From Bradyrhizobium diazoefficiens (lineage in GTDB: Bacteria; Pseudomonadota; Alphaproteobacteria; Rhizobiales; Xanthobacteraceae), in assembly GCF_018131015.1 (NCBI RefSeq), contig NZ_JAFCJJ010000015.1, positions 62,001 to 126,000 of the forward strand: 64,000 nucleotides of DNA. The letters run 5' to 3'. Below the pieces are notes generated by a model. The model saw only the letters and a list, made by a program, of their open reading frames with translations. It was not told the DNA's origin and did not search any database. Below, piece by piece: positions 43,945 to 52,127 of this stretch (position 1 is its first letter; each line of letters begins with the position of its first letter). A program made the translations under genes and the position numbers.

Positions 43945-44607
43945 TCAGCCGGAGATCAGAGGAACGAAGCGGACCTCCTCTATCCTTTCCTCGACGAACC
44001 TACCGTCCGGCTCGCGTGTCAGCTTCGTCAGCCACTGCACACCGTCAGGATCGCCGAGCGGGATGAGCAGTCGTCCCGACGGAGCTAGTTGAGCCTTCAG
44101 GACCGCGGGCGTCTGCGCACCGGCGGCCGACACCAGGATCACGTCGAACTCGCTGCCTTCCGGCCATCCTGCGGTCCCGTCGCCATGACGCACATCTACG
44201 TTGCGGCAGCCGAGATGCCGAAGGCGCGACCGGGCGCGCTGCACCAATGCCTCATGGCGCTCGAGCGCGCAAACCTCCCGCCCGAGCTTGGCGGCGAGCG
44301 CCGCCAGGTAACCCGAACCCGCGCCGATCTCCAGAACCCGGTCCGATTTGGCGATCGCGGCAGCCTCGAGCATCTTGGCGGCGATGTAGGGCTGAGAGAT
44401 GGTCTGCCCTTTCGGAATCGGTACGGCAATGTCTTCGTACGCGGCTTCCGCGAGCCGCCGATCAAGGAAAATTTCGCGGGGGACCTGCCGCATCGCCAGC
44501 AGGACCCGCCTGCTGCGAATGCCGCGGCTGGCAATCTGCACGTCGACCATCGCGTCGCGGAGGAAGCGGGACCTCTTCGACCGTTTGCTCTCCCTGACCG
44601 CGCGCAT
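43945..44607 (-). CDS. pcm: Protein-L-isoaspartate O-methyltransferase
   Basis: ATG 44607 follows GGAGAGG; the frame is open far upstream, but only the 220 residues from here are conserved. The protein has RQVPREIFLD, DIAVPIPKGQTISQPYIAAK, the SAM-binding loop VLEIGAGSGYLAALAA and a tail VEERIEEVRFVPL. PCMT methylates isoaspartyl residues so that damaged proteins can be repaired. It is convergent with the CsbD gene, which fits a stress cluster. Confidence 0.93.
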   Translation of the reverse strand: MRAVRESKRSKRSRFLRDAMVDVQIASRGIRSRRVLLAMRQVPREIFLDRRLAEAAYEDIAVPIPKGQTISQPYIAAKMLEAAAIAKSDRVLEIGAGSGYLAALAAKLGREVCALERHEALVQRARSRLRHLGCRNVDVRHGDGTAGWPEGSEFDVILVSAAGAQTPAVLKAQLAPSGRLLIPLGDPDGVQWLTKLTREPDGRFVEERIEEVRFVPLISG

Positions 44608-44823
44608 GACCTCTCCAGGCATGGACGATTTCGCTCCAACAGATGGAAAACTCGGAAGCCCGCGACTTGCTCCTCGACGAGACGGCTGGGTCGCTCTCGC
44701 CGACGAGACCGAGTTCGCTGCCGATGAGTGAATCGCGGAGCTGCGGTCAGGAACGTGCCCGCAACGGGAACGACCGCCTCCGGATCGAATTGATTTCGCG
44801 GAAACCGAGCCCGGAGAACGCTC

Positions 44824-45051
44824 ATGAAATGGATCTTCAAGGCGGCATGCGTGGCCGCAATGGCGCTGGCATCGGCCTCCGGCGCGGACGCCAAGGGCTG
44901 CATCAAGGGCGCGATCGTCGGCGGCGTCGCCGGCCACATGGCCGGTCATGGCAAGCTCGGCGCGGCGACCGGCTGCGCGATCGGCCATCATGAGGCTAAC
45001 AAGCAGAACCCGGACAATTCGAATGCCCAGGCGCCGTCGGGCCAGAAGTGA
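44824..45051 (+). CDS. Small secreted Gly-zipper protein
   Basis: GGAGAA precedes ATG 44824. The 75-residue product has a signal peptide (MKWIFKAACVAAMALASASG then ADA) and a Gly-rich hydrophobic segment (IVGGVAGHMAGHGKLGAATG). Two Cys and a polar tail follow. The spacing of Gly suggests a glycine-zipper envelope protein. It is divergent from pcm. Function unknown. Confidence 0.7.
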   Translation: MKWIFKAACVAAMALASASGADAKGCIKGAIVGGVAGHMAGHGKLGAATGCAIGHHEANKQNPDNSNAQAPSGQK

Positions 45052-45088
45052 TTTCCGGATCGGGCCTCCATAGTGTTGGAGAGACGCG

Positions 45089-45560
45089 ATGAAATCGACG
45101 GTGTCGGCGCTCGTTCTTGGACTTGCCGTCACGATCTCCATGGTCTCGGCTCAACCGGCGAGATGGACCACCTACTCCATCCCGCAGACAGGTACCTCGG
45201 TCGATTTTCCGGCCTCGATCTTTACCGAAGAGGCGGGACGGCCGGCCGGACGGCTACGGACAGCGATTTCGGACTGCTGATGGCCGAGCCGACCTTACGA
45301 TACAGGCCACGTCCAACGTCTCGAACGATTCACCAGCTGCATTTCTCGCAAAGAAGCATCCGCCCGCGCGCATTCAGTACAAGCGAACGACGCCTCGGTT
45401 TTTCGCGGTGTCCAGTTATAAGGGCGACAAGGTCTGGTACGACCGGTGCAACTTCTCAAGTGGATTGATTCACTGCGTCCTGATCAACTACCCGGCGAAC
45501 GAAGAGCGCGACTGGGACGACATCGTAACGCGGATCAGCCTCTCGCTGAGGGGCAGATAA
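45089..45560 (+). pseudogene. Secreted hypothetical protein, frameshifted
   Basis: From ATG 45089 (GGAGAG upstream) a signal peptide (MKSTVSALVLGLAVTISMVS) and WTTYSIPQTGTSVDFPASIF are read. Near 45245 one extra base in a GGCCGG run ends the frame soon after. The next frame continues FRTADGRADLTIQATSN, KVWYDRCNFSSGLIHCVLIN and WDDIVTRISLSLRG. Together they form one periplasmic protein of about 156 residues, a kind common in Bradyrhizobium. Its function is unknown. Confidence 0.75.
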
Positions 45561-45806
45561 GGAGGGTGCGGGTGGACCTCGCGCGGGCTGCGCGGGTGCC
45601 TATGCCCGTGGCTTCGAGAACACGGAAGTCCGAGAGGCCGCCGCCTTTGGCTATCCTCGCGAGCGCTGGTTCTGATAGCGGGTCGTGAAACCTTTGGCTA
45701 TCCGCGACAGGCGCCGTAGTTCAACGGCGGGCGACGGTCCCTGCACTTCAATAGGGCGGCAAGGCTATCGTTCCTCCGATCTGCCCGCGGCTCGCCGATC
45801 TGTGGT

Positions 45807-45998
45807 TCACGCGGTAGCCGCCGCCCGTCCGGCCTCGGTGATGCGATACTCGATATCTCCAGATGGAAGCGGTTCGGTTTCCACGAGACCAAGCTCCACG
45901 AGCCGCGCCACGATTTCATGGTCGAATGTCGGCGGGCTGACCCAGGATTCGCCGAGGAGCTTCCTCAGAAAATCGCGCTCCAGATCGGTCAGGTCCAT
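45807..45998 (-). CDS. Small winged-helix-like hypothetical protein
   Basis: ATG 45998 has GGAG 9 bases upstream; 22 upstream in-frame residues look unconserved. The 63-residue product reads LTDLERDFLRKLLGESWVSP, then DHEIVARLVELGLVETEPLP and IEYRITEAGRAAA. Helix, helix, then a beta-wing (YRITEAGR) is a minimal winged-helix layout, so DNA binding is possible. Partners are unknown. Confidence 0.65.
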   Translation of the reverse strand: MDLTDLERDFLRKLLGESWVSPPTFDHEIVARLVELGLVETEPLPSGDIEYRITEAGRAAATA

Positions 45999-46156
45999 GC
46001 TCAAACTCCGCTCGCCGACTTCGTCCGGCACATTGCGGCGCGTCATCCGATCCGGCCGCTTCATCCCTGGGAAATCAACATTTCGCCCCGGATTGTGCCA
46101 GGAACAGAGGCATCGTGGCCCCGTTGATTCCCGAAGACAACACCCAGGAGGTCAAC

Positions 46157-46522
46157 ATGACCATGGAAGATCGCGAGACGTTCAGTCTGATCGGCAGCGA
46201 CAAGGTCGAGGGCACGAACGCGTACGACGCGAAGGGCGAAAAGGTCGGCTACATCGAGCGCGTCATGATCGACAAGATCAGCGGCAAGGTGTCGTACGCG
46301 GTGCTCAGCTTCGGCGGCCTGCTCGGCATCGGCGACGATCACTATCCGCTGCCATGGCAGACGCTGAAATACGACACCAACCTCGGCGGCTATGTAGTCA
46401 CCGGCATTTCCCAGGACCAGCTCCGCAGCGCCCCCAAATACGCCGACGAGAGCAGTTGGAATTGGAGCGACCCGGCGACGACGCGCTCGGTGAACGCCTA
46501 TTACGGTGTGCCGGTGGCTTGA
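46157..46522 (+). CDS. PRC-barrel domain protein
   Basis: CAGGAGG precedes ATG 46157 at a good distance; the frame opens earlier at 46115 without support. The 121-residue protein has the PRC-barrel pattern: VEGTNAYDAKGEKVGYIERV and MIDKISGKVSYAVLSFGG. DDHYPLPWQTLKYDTNLGGY and VTGISQDQLRSAPKY follow. Stand-alone PRC-barrel proteins of this type are common in rhizobial stress clusters; their role is not established. Confidence 0.9.
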   Translation: MTMEDRETFSLIGSDKVEGTNAYDAKGEKVGYIERVMIDKISGKVSYAVLSFGGLLGIGDDHYPLPWQTLKYDTNLGGYVVTGISQDQLRSAPKYADESSWNWSDPATTRSVNAYYGVPVA

Positions 46523-46638
46523 CACGGCTCATTACGTTGCCTGGCTGGCTGACGGCGGAGGTCGCTCTTCCGCCGGACTGCGACTAGCGCACTGCCGCAC
46601 GCGAGACGACCCGGGTCGGTCGCCGAGGAGATTTGAAA

Positions 46639-47025
46639 GTGAGTGATGCCGTTCGTGTTCTGGTCGTGGAGGATGAAGCTCTCATCGCAAGCTTCGTCGA
46701 GGACGCCTTGTCCGACGGCGGTTTCGAGGCCTGTTCGGTCCATTCGGGGGAGGAGGCCATGTGCACCTTTTGCGATGGCCGCGAGGGATGTCGGGTCCTG
46801 CTGACGGACATCAACCTAGGTGACGGCATCAGCGGCTGGGAGCTGGCGCGGCAGATCAGGGAAATCACGCCTGGCTTTCCTGTGGTATATATGACGAGCG
46901 CCAGCGCGCCTGACTGGCAATCGCAGGGCGTCGACGGCAGCGTCTTGATCCAGAAGCCCTTTGCGCCGGCGCAATTGGCCGCCGCCGTCTCGCAGCTACT
47001 CGAGAGCGGGGCCTCACCGGCTTGA
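46639..47025 (+). CDS. Single-domain response regulator
   Basis: GTG 46639 has GGAG 8 bases upstream and is preferred over the TTG two codons earlier. The 128-residue receiver starts VRVLVVEDEALIASFVEDAL and has phospho-acceptor Asp57 (LLTDINLG), Thr position (VYMTSA) and Lys (LIQKPFAP). There is no output domain. It resembles receivers paired with PAS/HWE kinases in Bradyrhizobium, but no kinase is adjacent. Confidence 0.88.
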   Translation: MSDAVRVLVVEDEALIASFVEDALSDGGFEACSVHSGEEAMCTFCDGREGCRVLLTDINLGDGISGWELARQIREITPGFPVVYMTSASAPDWQSQGVDGSVLIQKPFAPAQLAAAVSQLLESGASPA

Positions 47026-47094
47026 ACCGGGATCGTCATGAGTTTGCGTTCATCCGATCAGTGGCGGCCGATCGTCGCTTGCCCGCGCTTTCCT

Positions 47095-47310
47095 TTAGCC
47101 GCGCATTGCGGCCGCGGCGCGAGCCGCCGCGAGGGCCATCCAGTCCCGCAGCAGGCCTCTGTCCTCTCTGGAAAAGGACGCTCGCCGCTTGAGATCGTCC
47201 AGCGTCTCGCCGGGATGACATCGCGCGAAATCCTCACGGATCAGTGACTCGAGGTAGGTCCGGTCCCGGGCGCCGGCTGGATCGAGATGCTGGTGCGAGT
47301 AGGTCTTCAT
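47095..47310 (-). CDS. Conserved small hypothetical protein, 71 residues
   Basis: ATG 47310 opens MKTYSHQHLDPAGARDRTYL, then REDFARCHPGETLDDLKRRA and SREDRGLLRDWMALAAARAA. I recall near-identical small proteins in Bradyrhizobium genomes. It looks helical and soluble. The longer open frame upstream is not supported. Function unknown. Confidence 0.68.
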   Translation of the reverse strand: MKTYSHQHLDPAGARDRTYLESLIREDFARCHPGETLDDLKRRASFSREDRGLLRDWMALAAARAAAAMRG

Positions 47311-47390
47311 TGGGTGTGGTTTCGGTGCACGCGGCCGAGGGCGATCCGGATGCCGGCACAAAGGCAATAGCGCTTGTTGGTTCACGAATG

Positions 47391-47702
47391 GATCTGTCCG
47401 TCGAGACGGTTTCGCCGACAGGTTTGAGGGAGAGGCGCTGCGGCGGGAACCTGTGCAAGTCCAGCCCGTTCGCAACCACGGGGGCTGGCCCTGAAGGGGC
47501 CGCCACGATAATCGAAACCGAAACCCTCTTGGAAAAATGCCCCCGCTGCGGCGCCTGGCCGATGGCCGCGAGCCTGCAGCGGACGTCATCCGCGCAGTCG
47601 GATGTTCGGTTCAGGTGTCCAAGGTGTCACGGTGACGAGGCGGGCCGGCTCCGGCGCCCGTTCGTGCCGCGCGACCCGCCTCGGACTCTTGATGCGGCCT
47701 GA
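47391..47702 (+). CDS. Possible small zinc-ribbon protein
   Basis: In one plus-strand frame two CPRC motifs are separated by about 25 residues (EKCPRCGAWPMAASLQ and VRFRCPRCHGDEAG), a zinc-ribbon layout. The N-terminal part and the start are uncertain. It may be real or part of a longer decayed gene. Confidence 0.35.
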   Translation, partial: DLSVETVSPTGLRERRCGGNLCKSSPFATTGAGPEGAATIIETETLLEKCPRCGAWPMAASLQRTSSAQSDVRFRCPRCHGDEAGRLRRPFVPRDPPRTLDAA

Positions 47703-47703
47703 G

Positions 47704-47949
47704 ATGAAGATCCGCTCCCATTCCGAAAGCCACATCGTCGAGTTCGAAGACGGCTCGCGCTGGCAGATCTTTCCGGGCGATCTCGACCTGACGCTCGACT
47801 GGAGGCCCTAGACCGATCTGACGGTCGTCGAGGCAGAAGACGAGGTCGCCACCCACGCTCTGCTCGGCGGCGGTGGGAAGGTGCGTGTCAGGCCAGCCGG
47901 CAACAGGTGGCCTGCGAAGGATACCAAGGATGCGCTGAAGGGCGGATGA
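47704..47949 (+). pseudogene. Small conserved hypothetical gene with premature stop
   Basis: From ATG 47704 (or 47692) the frame reads MKIRSHSESHIVEFEDGSRW, QIFPGDLDLTLDWRP and then TAG at 47809. The same frame goes on with TDLTVVEAEDEVATHALL and ends KDTKDALKGG. I recall homologues with WxPETDL at this point, so a Glu codon (GAG) appears to have become TAG. The full length would be about 81 residues. Function unknown. Confidence 0.6.
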
Positions 47950-48005
47950 CGCGCATGCGGCTGCGGAGGACGCCGTGACCCGCCTGGAAGCGGGCTGAAA
48001 TTGCC

Positions 48006-48167
48006 ATGGTAGACAAGAAGACCCAATTCCTTGCCGAAGCTCAGAGGTGCAGGCGCCTGGCTGCTTCCATCACCGACCCGGAGGTGATCGAGCGGCTCAC
48101 CGCCCTGGCGGAAGAATACGAACGCCGCGCCAATGCTTCGCCGGACCCCAGCGACGGGGAGCACTGA
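48006..48167 (+). CDS. Small helical hypothetical protein, 53 residues
   Basis: An ATG frame gives MVDKKTQFLAEAQRCRRLAA, SITDPEVIERLTALAEEYER and RANASPDPSDGEH. The A..CR.LA....DP....RL..LA..YE pattern is frequent in small rhizobial proteins and is shared with the convergent gene at 48173-48367. Role unknown. Confidence 0.6.
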   Translation: MVDKKTQFLAEAQRCRRLAASITDPEVIERLTALAEEYERRANASPDPSDGEH

Positions 48168-48172
48168 TGCCC

Positions 48173-48367
48173 TCAGGCCTCTCCGGAGCCGGAGAAGAGC
48201 ACTGTCGGCGGCGTTGCACGCGGCGCTGGCATCCGTGAATAGCTCGATCCACGACCCTTGAGATCGTACTGTTTGGCTAGGTCGAGCAGGCGCCGTTTGG
48301 TGAACGGGTCCGCCTTCTCCGCTAGGTCCCGCGCCCGCTGCGCGAAGCTTCCATAAAACTCTTCCAC
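48173..48367 (-). CDS. Small helical hypothetical protein, 64 residues
   Basis: Starting at GTG 48367, the product reads EEFYGSFAQRARDLAEKADP, FTKRRLLDLAKQYDLKG and a Ser/Pro-rich tail. It shows the same RDLA....DP...RRLLDLA..Y pattern as the gene converging on it from 48006. The two stop codons are only 5 bases apart. Role unknown. Confidence 0.58.
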   Translation of the reverse strand: MEEFYGSFAQRARDLAEKADPFTKRRLLDLAKQYDLKGRGSSYSRMPAPRATPPTVLFSGSGEA

Positions 48368-48551
48368 GACGCCACCCCCGCAACATCACTGAAAGCTCAA
48401 TTTGACCGGCGGCGCGCGAAGAGGTCAAGAGCCGAGGAGGTCGCCGACGAATATCCGCATCCAGTTCGTTCGCTCGCGCCGGACCGGCACTGGCAAGTCG
48501 CTCCGCGACGTACCAATTCGTCTGTAGACGTCCAATACACGGTGAGGTGCG

Positions 48552-48719
48552 ATGTCGACCTTGGCAAAGCTGCTTGCGCGCAAGCAGGCGCTCCTGGAGC
48601 GGCTGGAGAGCCATCCCGGACCGAACGAACGCGAGGAAATCGAGCGGCTGCTGGCGCAGATCGAGACGGCGCTCAGCCTGCTCGCGCCGCGAGATCCAGC
48701 CGCGCCCGCCACGGAATGA
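48552..48719 (+). CDS. Small helical hypothetical protein, 55 residues
   Basis: An ATG behind a GAGG site gives MSTLAKLLARKQALLERLES, HPGPNEREEIERLLAQIETA and LSLLAPRD. It is amphipathic, coiled-coil-like and clearly protein-like in composition. No named family is known to me. Confidence 0.58.
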   Translation: MSTLAKLLARKQALLERLESHPGPNEREEIERLLAQIETALSLLAPRDPAAPATE

Positions 48720-49018
48720 TTCCCCCTGGCCTGTGTCGCTCGAGTGGATGTGGATCGGCCCCGACAGCCGTATCGCTGGCGGGCCGATCGCCGTCTCAAA
48801 ACTCTTCAATACTTTCGATTTCCAACCTGCAGGTCCGGGCTTGGTCCATTGAACCTGCTCGCGGGTCCGGAGCCGACGCCCTATCGCGGTTGCGAAGCTG
48901 GAGCGGAGCCTGGAATGCCTAGGAGTCCTAGCCTCCCCACCGTCCTAGTTTCGCTCCCGGAACTGTTTGTACATCTCTCCGTTTAGGAGTCCGTCGTTAA
49001 CAGCTCAGGAGCGCCGAT
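48720..49018. other. Stretch without a recognisable gene
   Basis: About 300 bases between small genes. Long open frames occur here on the minus strand, but they are antisense to real small genes and look like nothing known. Confidence 0.35.
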
Positions 49019-49219
49019 ATGAGCGAGCGCCGAAGAGTGAAGCAGACGCGGTCACTTGACGAACGGATGGCTGAGCAGGCTGCCAAACTCAAAGAGCAGG
49101 CCAGCCAGCTTCCAGCCGGGAAGGAACGGGACGATCTGCTTAGGCGCGCCAGGATCGCGGAGACGGGATCTCACATCAATGACTGGCTAAATTCCCCGGG
49201 ATTGCAGGCCCCGGAATAG
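49019..49219 (+). CDS. Conserved small hypothetical protein, 66 residues
   Basis: The ATG opens MSERRRVKQTRSLDERMAEQ, then AAKLKEQASQLPAGKERDDL and LRRARIAETGSHINDWLNSP. I recall this as a conserved Bradyrhizobium small protein (RVKQT.S...RLA..A..L...A..LP.G..R..LLR.AR..E..S.I..WL.SPGL). Helical and soluble; role unknown. Confidence 0.7.
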   Translation: MSERRRVKQTRSLDERMAEQAAKLKEQASQLPAGKERDDLLRRARIAETGSHINDWLNSPGLQAPE

Positions 49220-49288
49220 TTTAGAGTCTGCCTAGTTAGCCTAACTTGAGTGAAGGCAACTCTTCCCAGTCTGCCGTATTCTCTCGTC

Positions 49289-49471
49289 ATGACTGATGTT
49301 CTACTCGCTCGCGCCCAACTGGCGATGGAAGAAAATCGCAAGGTCCGCCTAGAGCGGCTGGCGCTTCGGGCTGAGCACGACCAGGCCTCAAGTGAGTTGC
49401 ACCGCAACCTTTTGGAGAGTGCCTCTTTGCGAATCGAAATCGAGGCGGTTCGGCGGTCCCGGGAATGTTAA
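49289..49471 (+). CDS. Small coiled-coil hypothetical protein
   Basis: From ATG 49289 the product reads MTDVLLARAQLAMEENRKVR, LERLALRAEHDQASSELHRN and LLESASLRIEIEAVRRSREC, a charged coiled-coil of 60 residues. The frame is open to 49250, but the earlier residues are not coil-like. No family recognised. Confidence 0.5.
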   Translation: MTDVLLARAQLAMEENRKVRLERLALRAEHDQASSELHRNLLESASLRIEIEAVRRSREC

Positions 49472-49647
49472 GGTCGCCTCAGTTGGCGGCCAAGTTTCCT
49501 TCGGCGGTCCGGGTCAAGGGCCTCCCCGAACTCCCATGGTGCGGCGCCCAGCATTGCGGATGAATCTTGGGGGATCGGCCGCCGGCCTGTCGGAACCGGC
49601 AGGCTCCGTTCGTCTTGAATCCAGGCCCCCGACGGAGTTCTGCGTAC

Positions 49648-50570
49648 ATGGCCCCGCGTGCCAACTGGAAAGGCTTCCTACGTCTGTCACTGGTGACCTG
49701 TCCGGTCGCGCTCTATCCGGCCACCTCCGAGAGCGAGAAGATCTCGTTCAATCAGCTCAACCGGCAGACCGGCCACCGCATCAAGTATCTGAAGGTCGAC
49801 GCCGATACCGGCGACGAGGTGCCGAACGAGGACATCGTCAAGGGCTATGAGCTCGAGGAGGGCAGTACATCGAGGTCTCAAAAGAGGAACTCGAGGAGAT
49901 CGCACTAGAGTCCACGCGCACCATCGAGATCGACGAGTTCGTCGACAAATCGGACATCGACCCGCGCTACCTGATCCGCCCCTACTACATTCGCCCGGAC
50001 GGCAAGGTCGGCCACGACGCCTTCGCCGTGATCCGCGAGACCATCCGCGAGATGGACAAGGTCGCGATCGGTCGCGTGGTGCTGACCAACCGCGAGCACA
50101 TCATCGCGCTGGAGCCCATGGATAAGGGCCTCGTCGGTACGCTGCTGCGCTACCCCTACGAAGTCCGTAGCGAGCAGGAGTATTTTGACGAGATTCAGGA
50201 CGTGAAGGTCACGAAGGACATGCTGGATCTCGCCAAGCACATCGTGAATCAGAAGGCCGGGCGGTTCGAGCCCGAGAAGTTCGAGGACCACTATGAGACC
50301 GCGCTGATCGACCTCATCAACAAGAAGCGCGCCGGCAAGCCGATCACGCCGAAGGAGCGCCCAGCATCGACCAACGTCGTCGATCTGATGGAGGCGCTGC
50401 GGCGGTCCGTCGGCAACGAGGCCGCGCCGGCGAAGGCCGCAAAGCCCACCAAGAAGCCGCGAAAGGCGGCCGCGGGCCAGAAGGAAATGCTGATGCCGAT
50501 CGAGGGCAAGAAGGCGGCGAAGGAAGCCACGGCGAAAAGGCCGGCCAAACCGCAGCGGAAGTCGGCGTAA
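49648..50570 (+). pseudogene. ku: Ku end-joining protein, frameshifted
   Basis: ATG 49648 begins MAPRANWKGFLRLSLVTCPV, the standard bacterial Ku start. At about 49863 one base is missing (GSTSRS in place of GQYIEV). The next frame resumes EVSKEELEEIALESTRTIEI and continues through DGKVGHDAFAVIRETIREM to a Lys/Ala-rich tail. Restoring one C gives about 307 residues, normal for Ku. Ku binds DNA ends and recruits LigD-type ligases, two of which are intact nearby. If real, this break would disable end joining unless another ku exists. Confidence 0.9.
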
Positions 50571-50732
50571 TCTTCTGAGACACCAAGCGGATTGGAACGA
50601 AATGGGGTCGCGAAGCGTCGAATCCCCGCCCCCGGCCCCCCAAAAGCCCCGCCGGGGGAAAACCTACCCCAAGGTTGGCGGTCCGAATGCGCAACATAGC
50701 GCAAGGACCGTTTGCGCCCGAAGGAGGGAGCA

Positions 50733-50930
50733 ATGAACAATCGCACCTCAAACCGGAGGATGCCCACCGCGGCCCAACGGGAAGCCCAGAAGGTGTTTCG
50801 CGACACGCGCGCGGAGGCACCGGTCTCCGAGCATGAGCGCGACCAACAGGCATTCCATGCGAACCGGGAGCGCCTGAAGGCGGAGCGGCTGGCTCGCGAA
50901 GCGGCCGTCGAACACAAGTCCAAGACCTGA
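50733..50930 (+). CDS. Small charged hypothetical protein, 65 residues
   Basis: GAAGGAGG precedes ATG 50733. The product reads MNNRTSNRRMPTAAQREAQK, VFRDTRAEAPVSEHERDQQA and FHANRERLKAERLAREAAVE. It is highly charged and helical, of a type common in Bradyrhizobium. No function known. Confidence 0.65.
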   Translation: MNNRTSNRRMPTAAQREAQKVFRDTRAEAPVSEHERDQQAFHANRERLKAERLAREAAVEHKSKT

Positions 50931-50950
50931 TCGTTGCGTCCGCAGTGACG

Positions 50951-52122
50951 CTAGTTTCGTCTCTGCTGCAGCGAATGTTCGAGAAAGAAACGCAGCATCT
51001 CCCTCGTCGCATCCGGTCCGTCCGGATCGGTGTAGGATCCGGTGGGGCTGCCTCCCGACCATGCGTGTCCGGCTCCGTGGATTTCCCAGTGTTCGAGGAT
51101 TCCGCGCCCGCCGGAGTCGGCGTGGACCGTGCGAGTGTAGGCATGCCCTCCTGGTACCCGCCCGCGATGCACCTTCGCCTTCGTGCGGGATTTGCCGAGC
51201 GACTGTCGGACGATCCGAGTGCCGTTCTTGGAATGCACCGTGGTGTCACGATCGCCGTGGAAGACGATTGTGGGCACGGGCGGGCCGTCGCCCGGCATTG
51301 CCTCAGGCCCGCCGCCTTGCTTCATGGCCATCAGCGCGGAGGGTAGGTCGCTGGCTGCTCCGCAGGCCAGTCCGGAATGAATACCGATCGCCGCGTAGAG
51401 GTCGCCGTACGTCGATCCCATGACGGCCGCGGCCGCGGCCCCGGCGGACAGTCCGGCGACGTAGACGCGTTCTGGATCGACCGAATAGTCGCGCATGATC
51501 TGGCGGGTGATACCGGCGATGAGCGAGGGCTCGCCTCTGTCGCGCTGCTGATCGGCCGGCCGAAACCAGTTCCAGCATTTCGACTGGTTCGCGTCCGCCC
51601 GCTGGGCGGGATAGGCGACGAAGCAGGTCTGTTCTTCGGCGATGAAGTTCATCCGCGTGCCGGCGGCGAAATCCTCCGGCGACTGCGTGCAGCCGTGGAG
51701 CATGACCACCAGTGGAATGGGCTGGCCATGATATCCGCTCGGGATGAAGAGCCGGTAGGCGCGGCTTCCCGCGGGATTTGCGTAGACTCCTTCGACGAAC
51801 CTGGCGCCGTCCGGCACGATGTCCGCCATGGAAGGCGGCGCACGCCTCAGGGCTCCTCCGGGTCCGAGCCCGTGGAGGTTTTTGGCGATATCCACTGCCG
51901 GCTGGGCCCCCCGACGCGGACGCCTCGTCTCGGCGGCGTTCGCCTTGGCGTCGAGGGTCAGCGGCTCTCTTCCTGCAGCAAGGGAAGGGTGGCCGGTCCT
52001 CGGTGCGGTAGCGCCCCGCTCTTTCTCGCCCCGAAGCATACGCTGAAGCAGCGCGGTTGCCTCGACGAGTTGGCCCGAGCGTGTGAGGCGTGTGGCTTCG
52101 CGAATGATGTCCTGGTTCAACA
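50951..52122 (-). CDS. PHB-depolymerase-family esterase
   Basis: ATG 52122 follows GAGGTAAGG and gives 390 residues; the frame is open upstream but unconserved. Residues about 110-380 form an alpha/beta hydrolase: LVVMLHGCTQSPEDFAAGT (oxyanion loop), the lipase box GLSAGAAAAAV, FHGDRDTTVH (Asp) and HGAGHAWSGG (His). This layout matches PHB depolymerase/LpqC-type esterases. There is no clear signal peptide, so an intracellular esterase acting on PHB or another ester is likely. The ribbon-helix-helix gene just upstream is probably its regulator. Confidence 0.88.
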
Positions 52123-52127
52123 TGACC

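Noticed and set aside
44643..44993. 116-codon plus-strand frame over the pcm upstream region
   Set aside because: It overlaps the small secreted protein gene in another frame and lacks a signal or motif.
45714..45780. tRNA-like string (GCGCCGTAGTTCAACGG and following)
   Set aside because: It begins like a tRNA D-arm, but no TPsiC arm, acceptor pairing or proper anticodon stem can be folded.
47808..48809. 333-codon open frame on the minus strand
   Set aside because: It is antisense to several protein-like small genes and has low-complexity Arg/Ser-rich composition with no motif.
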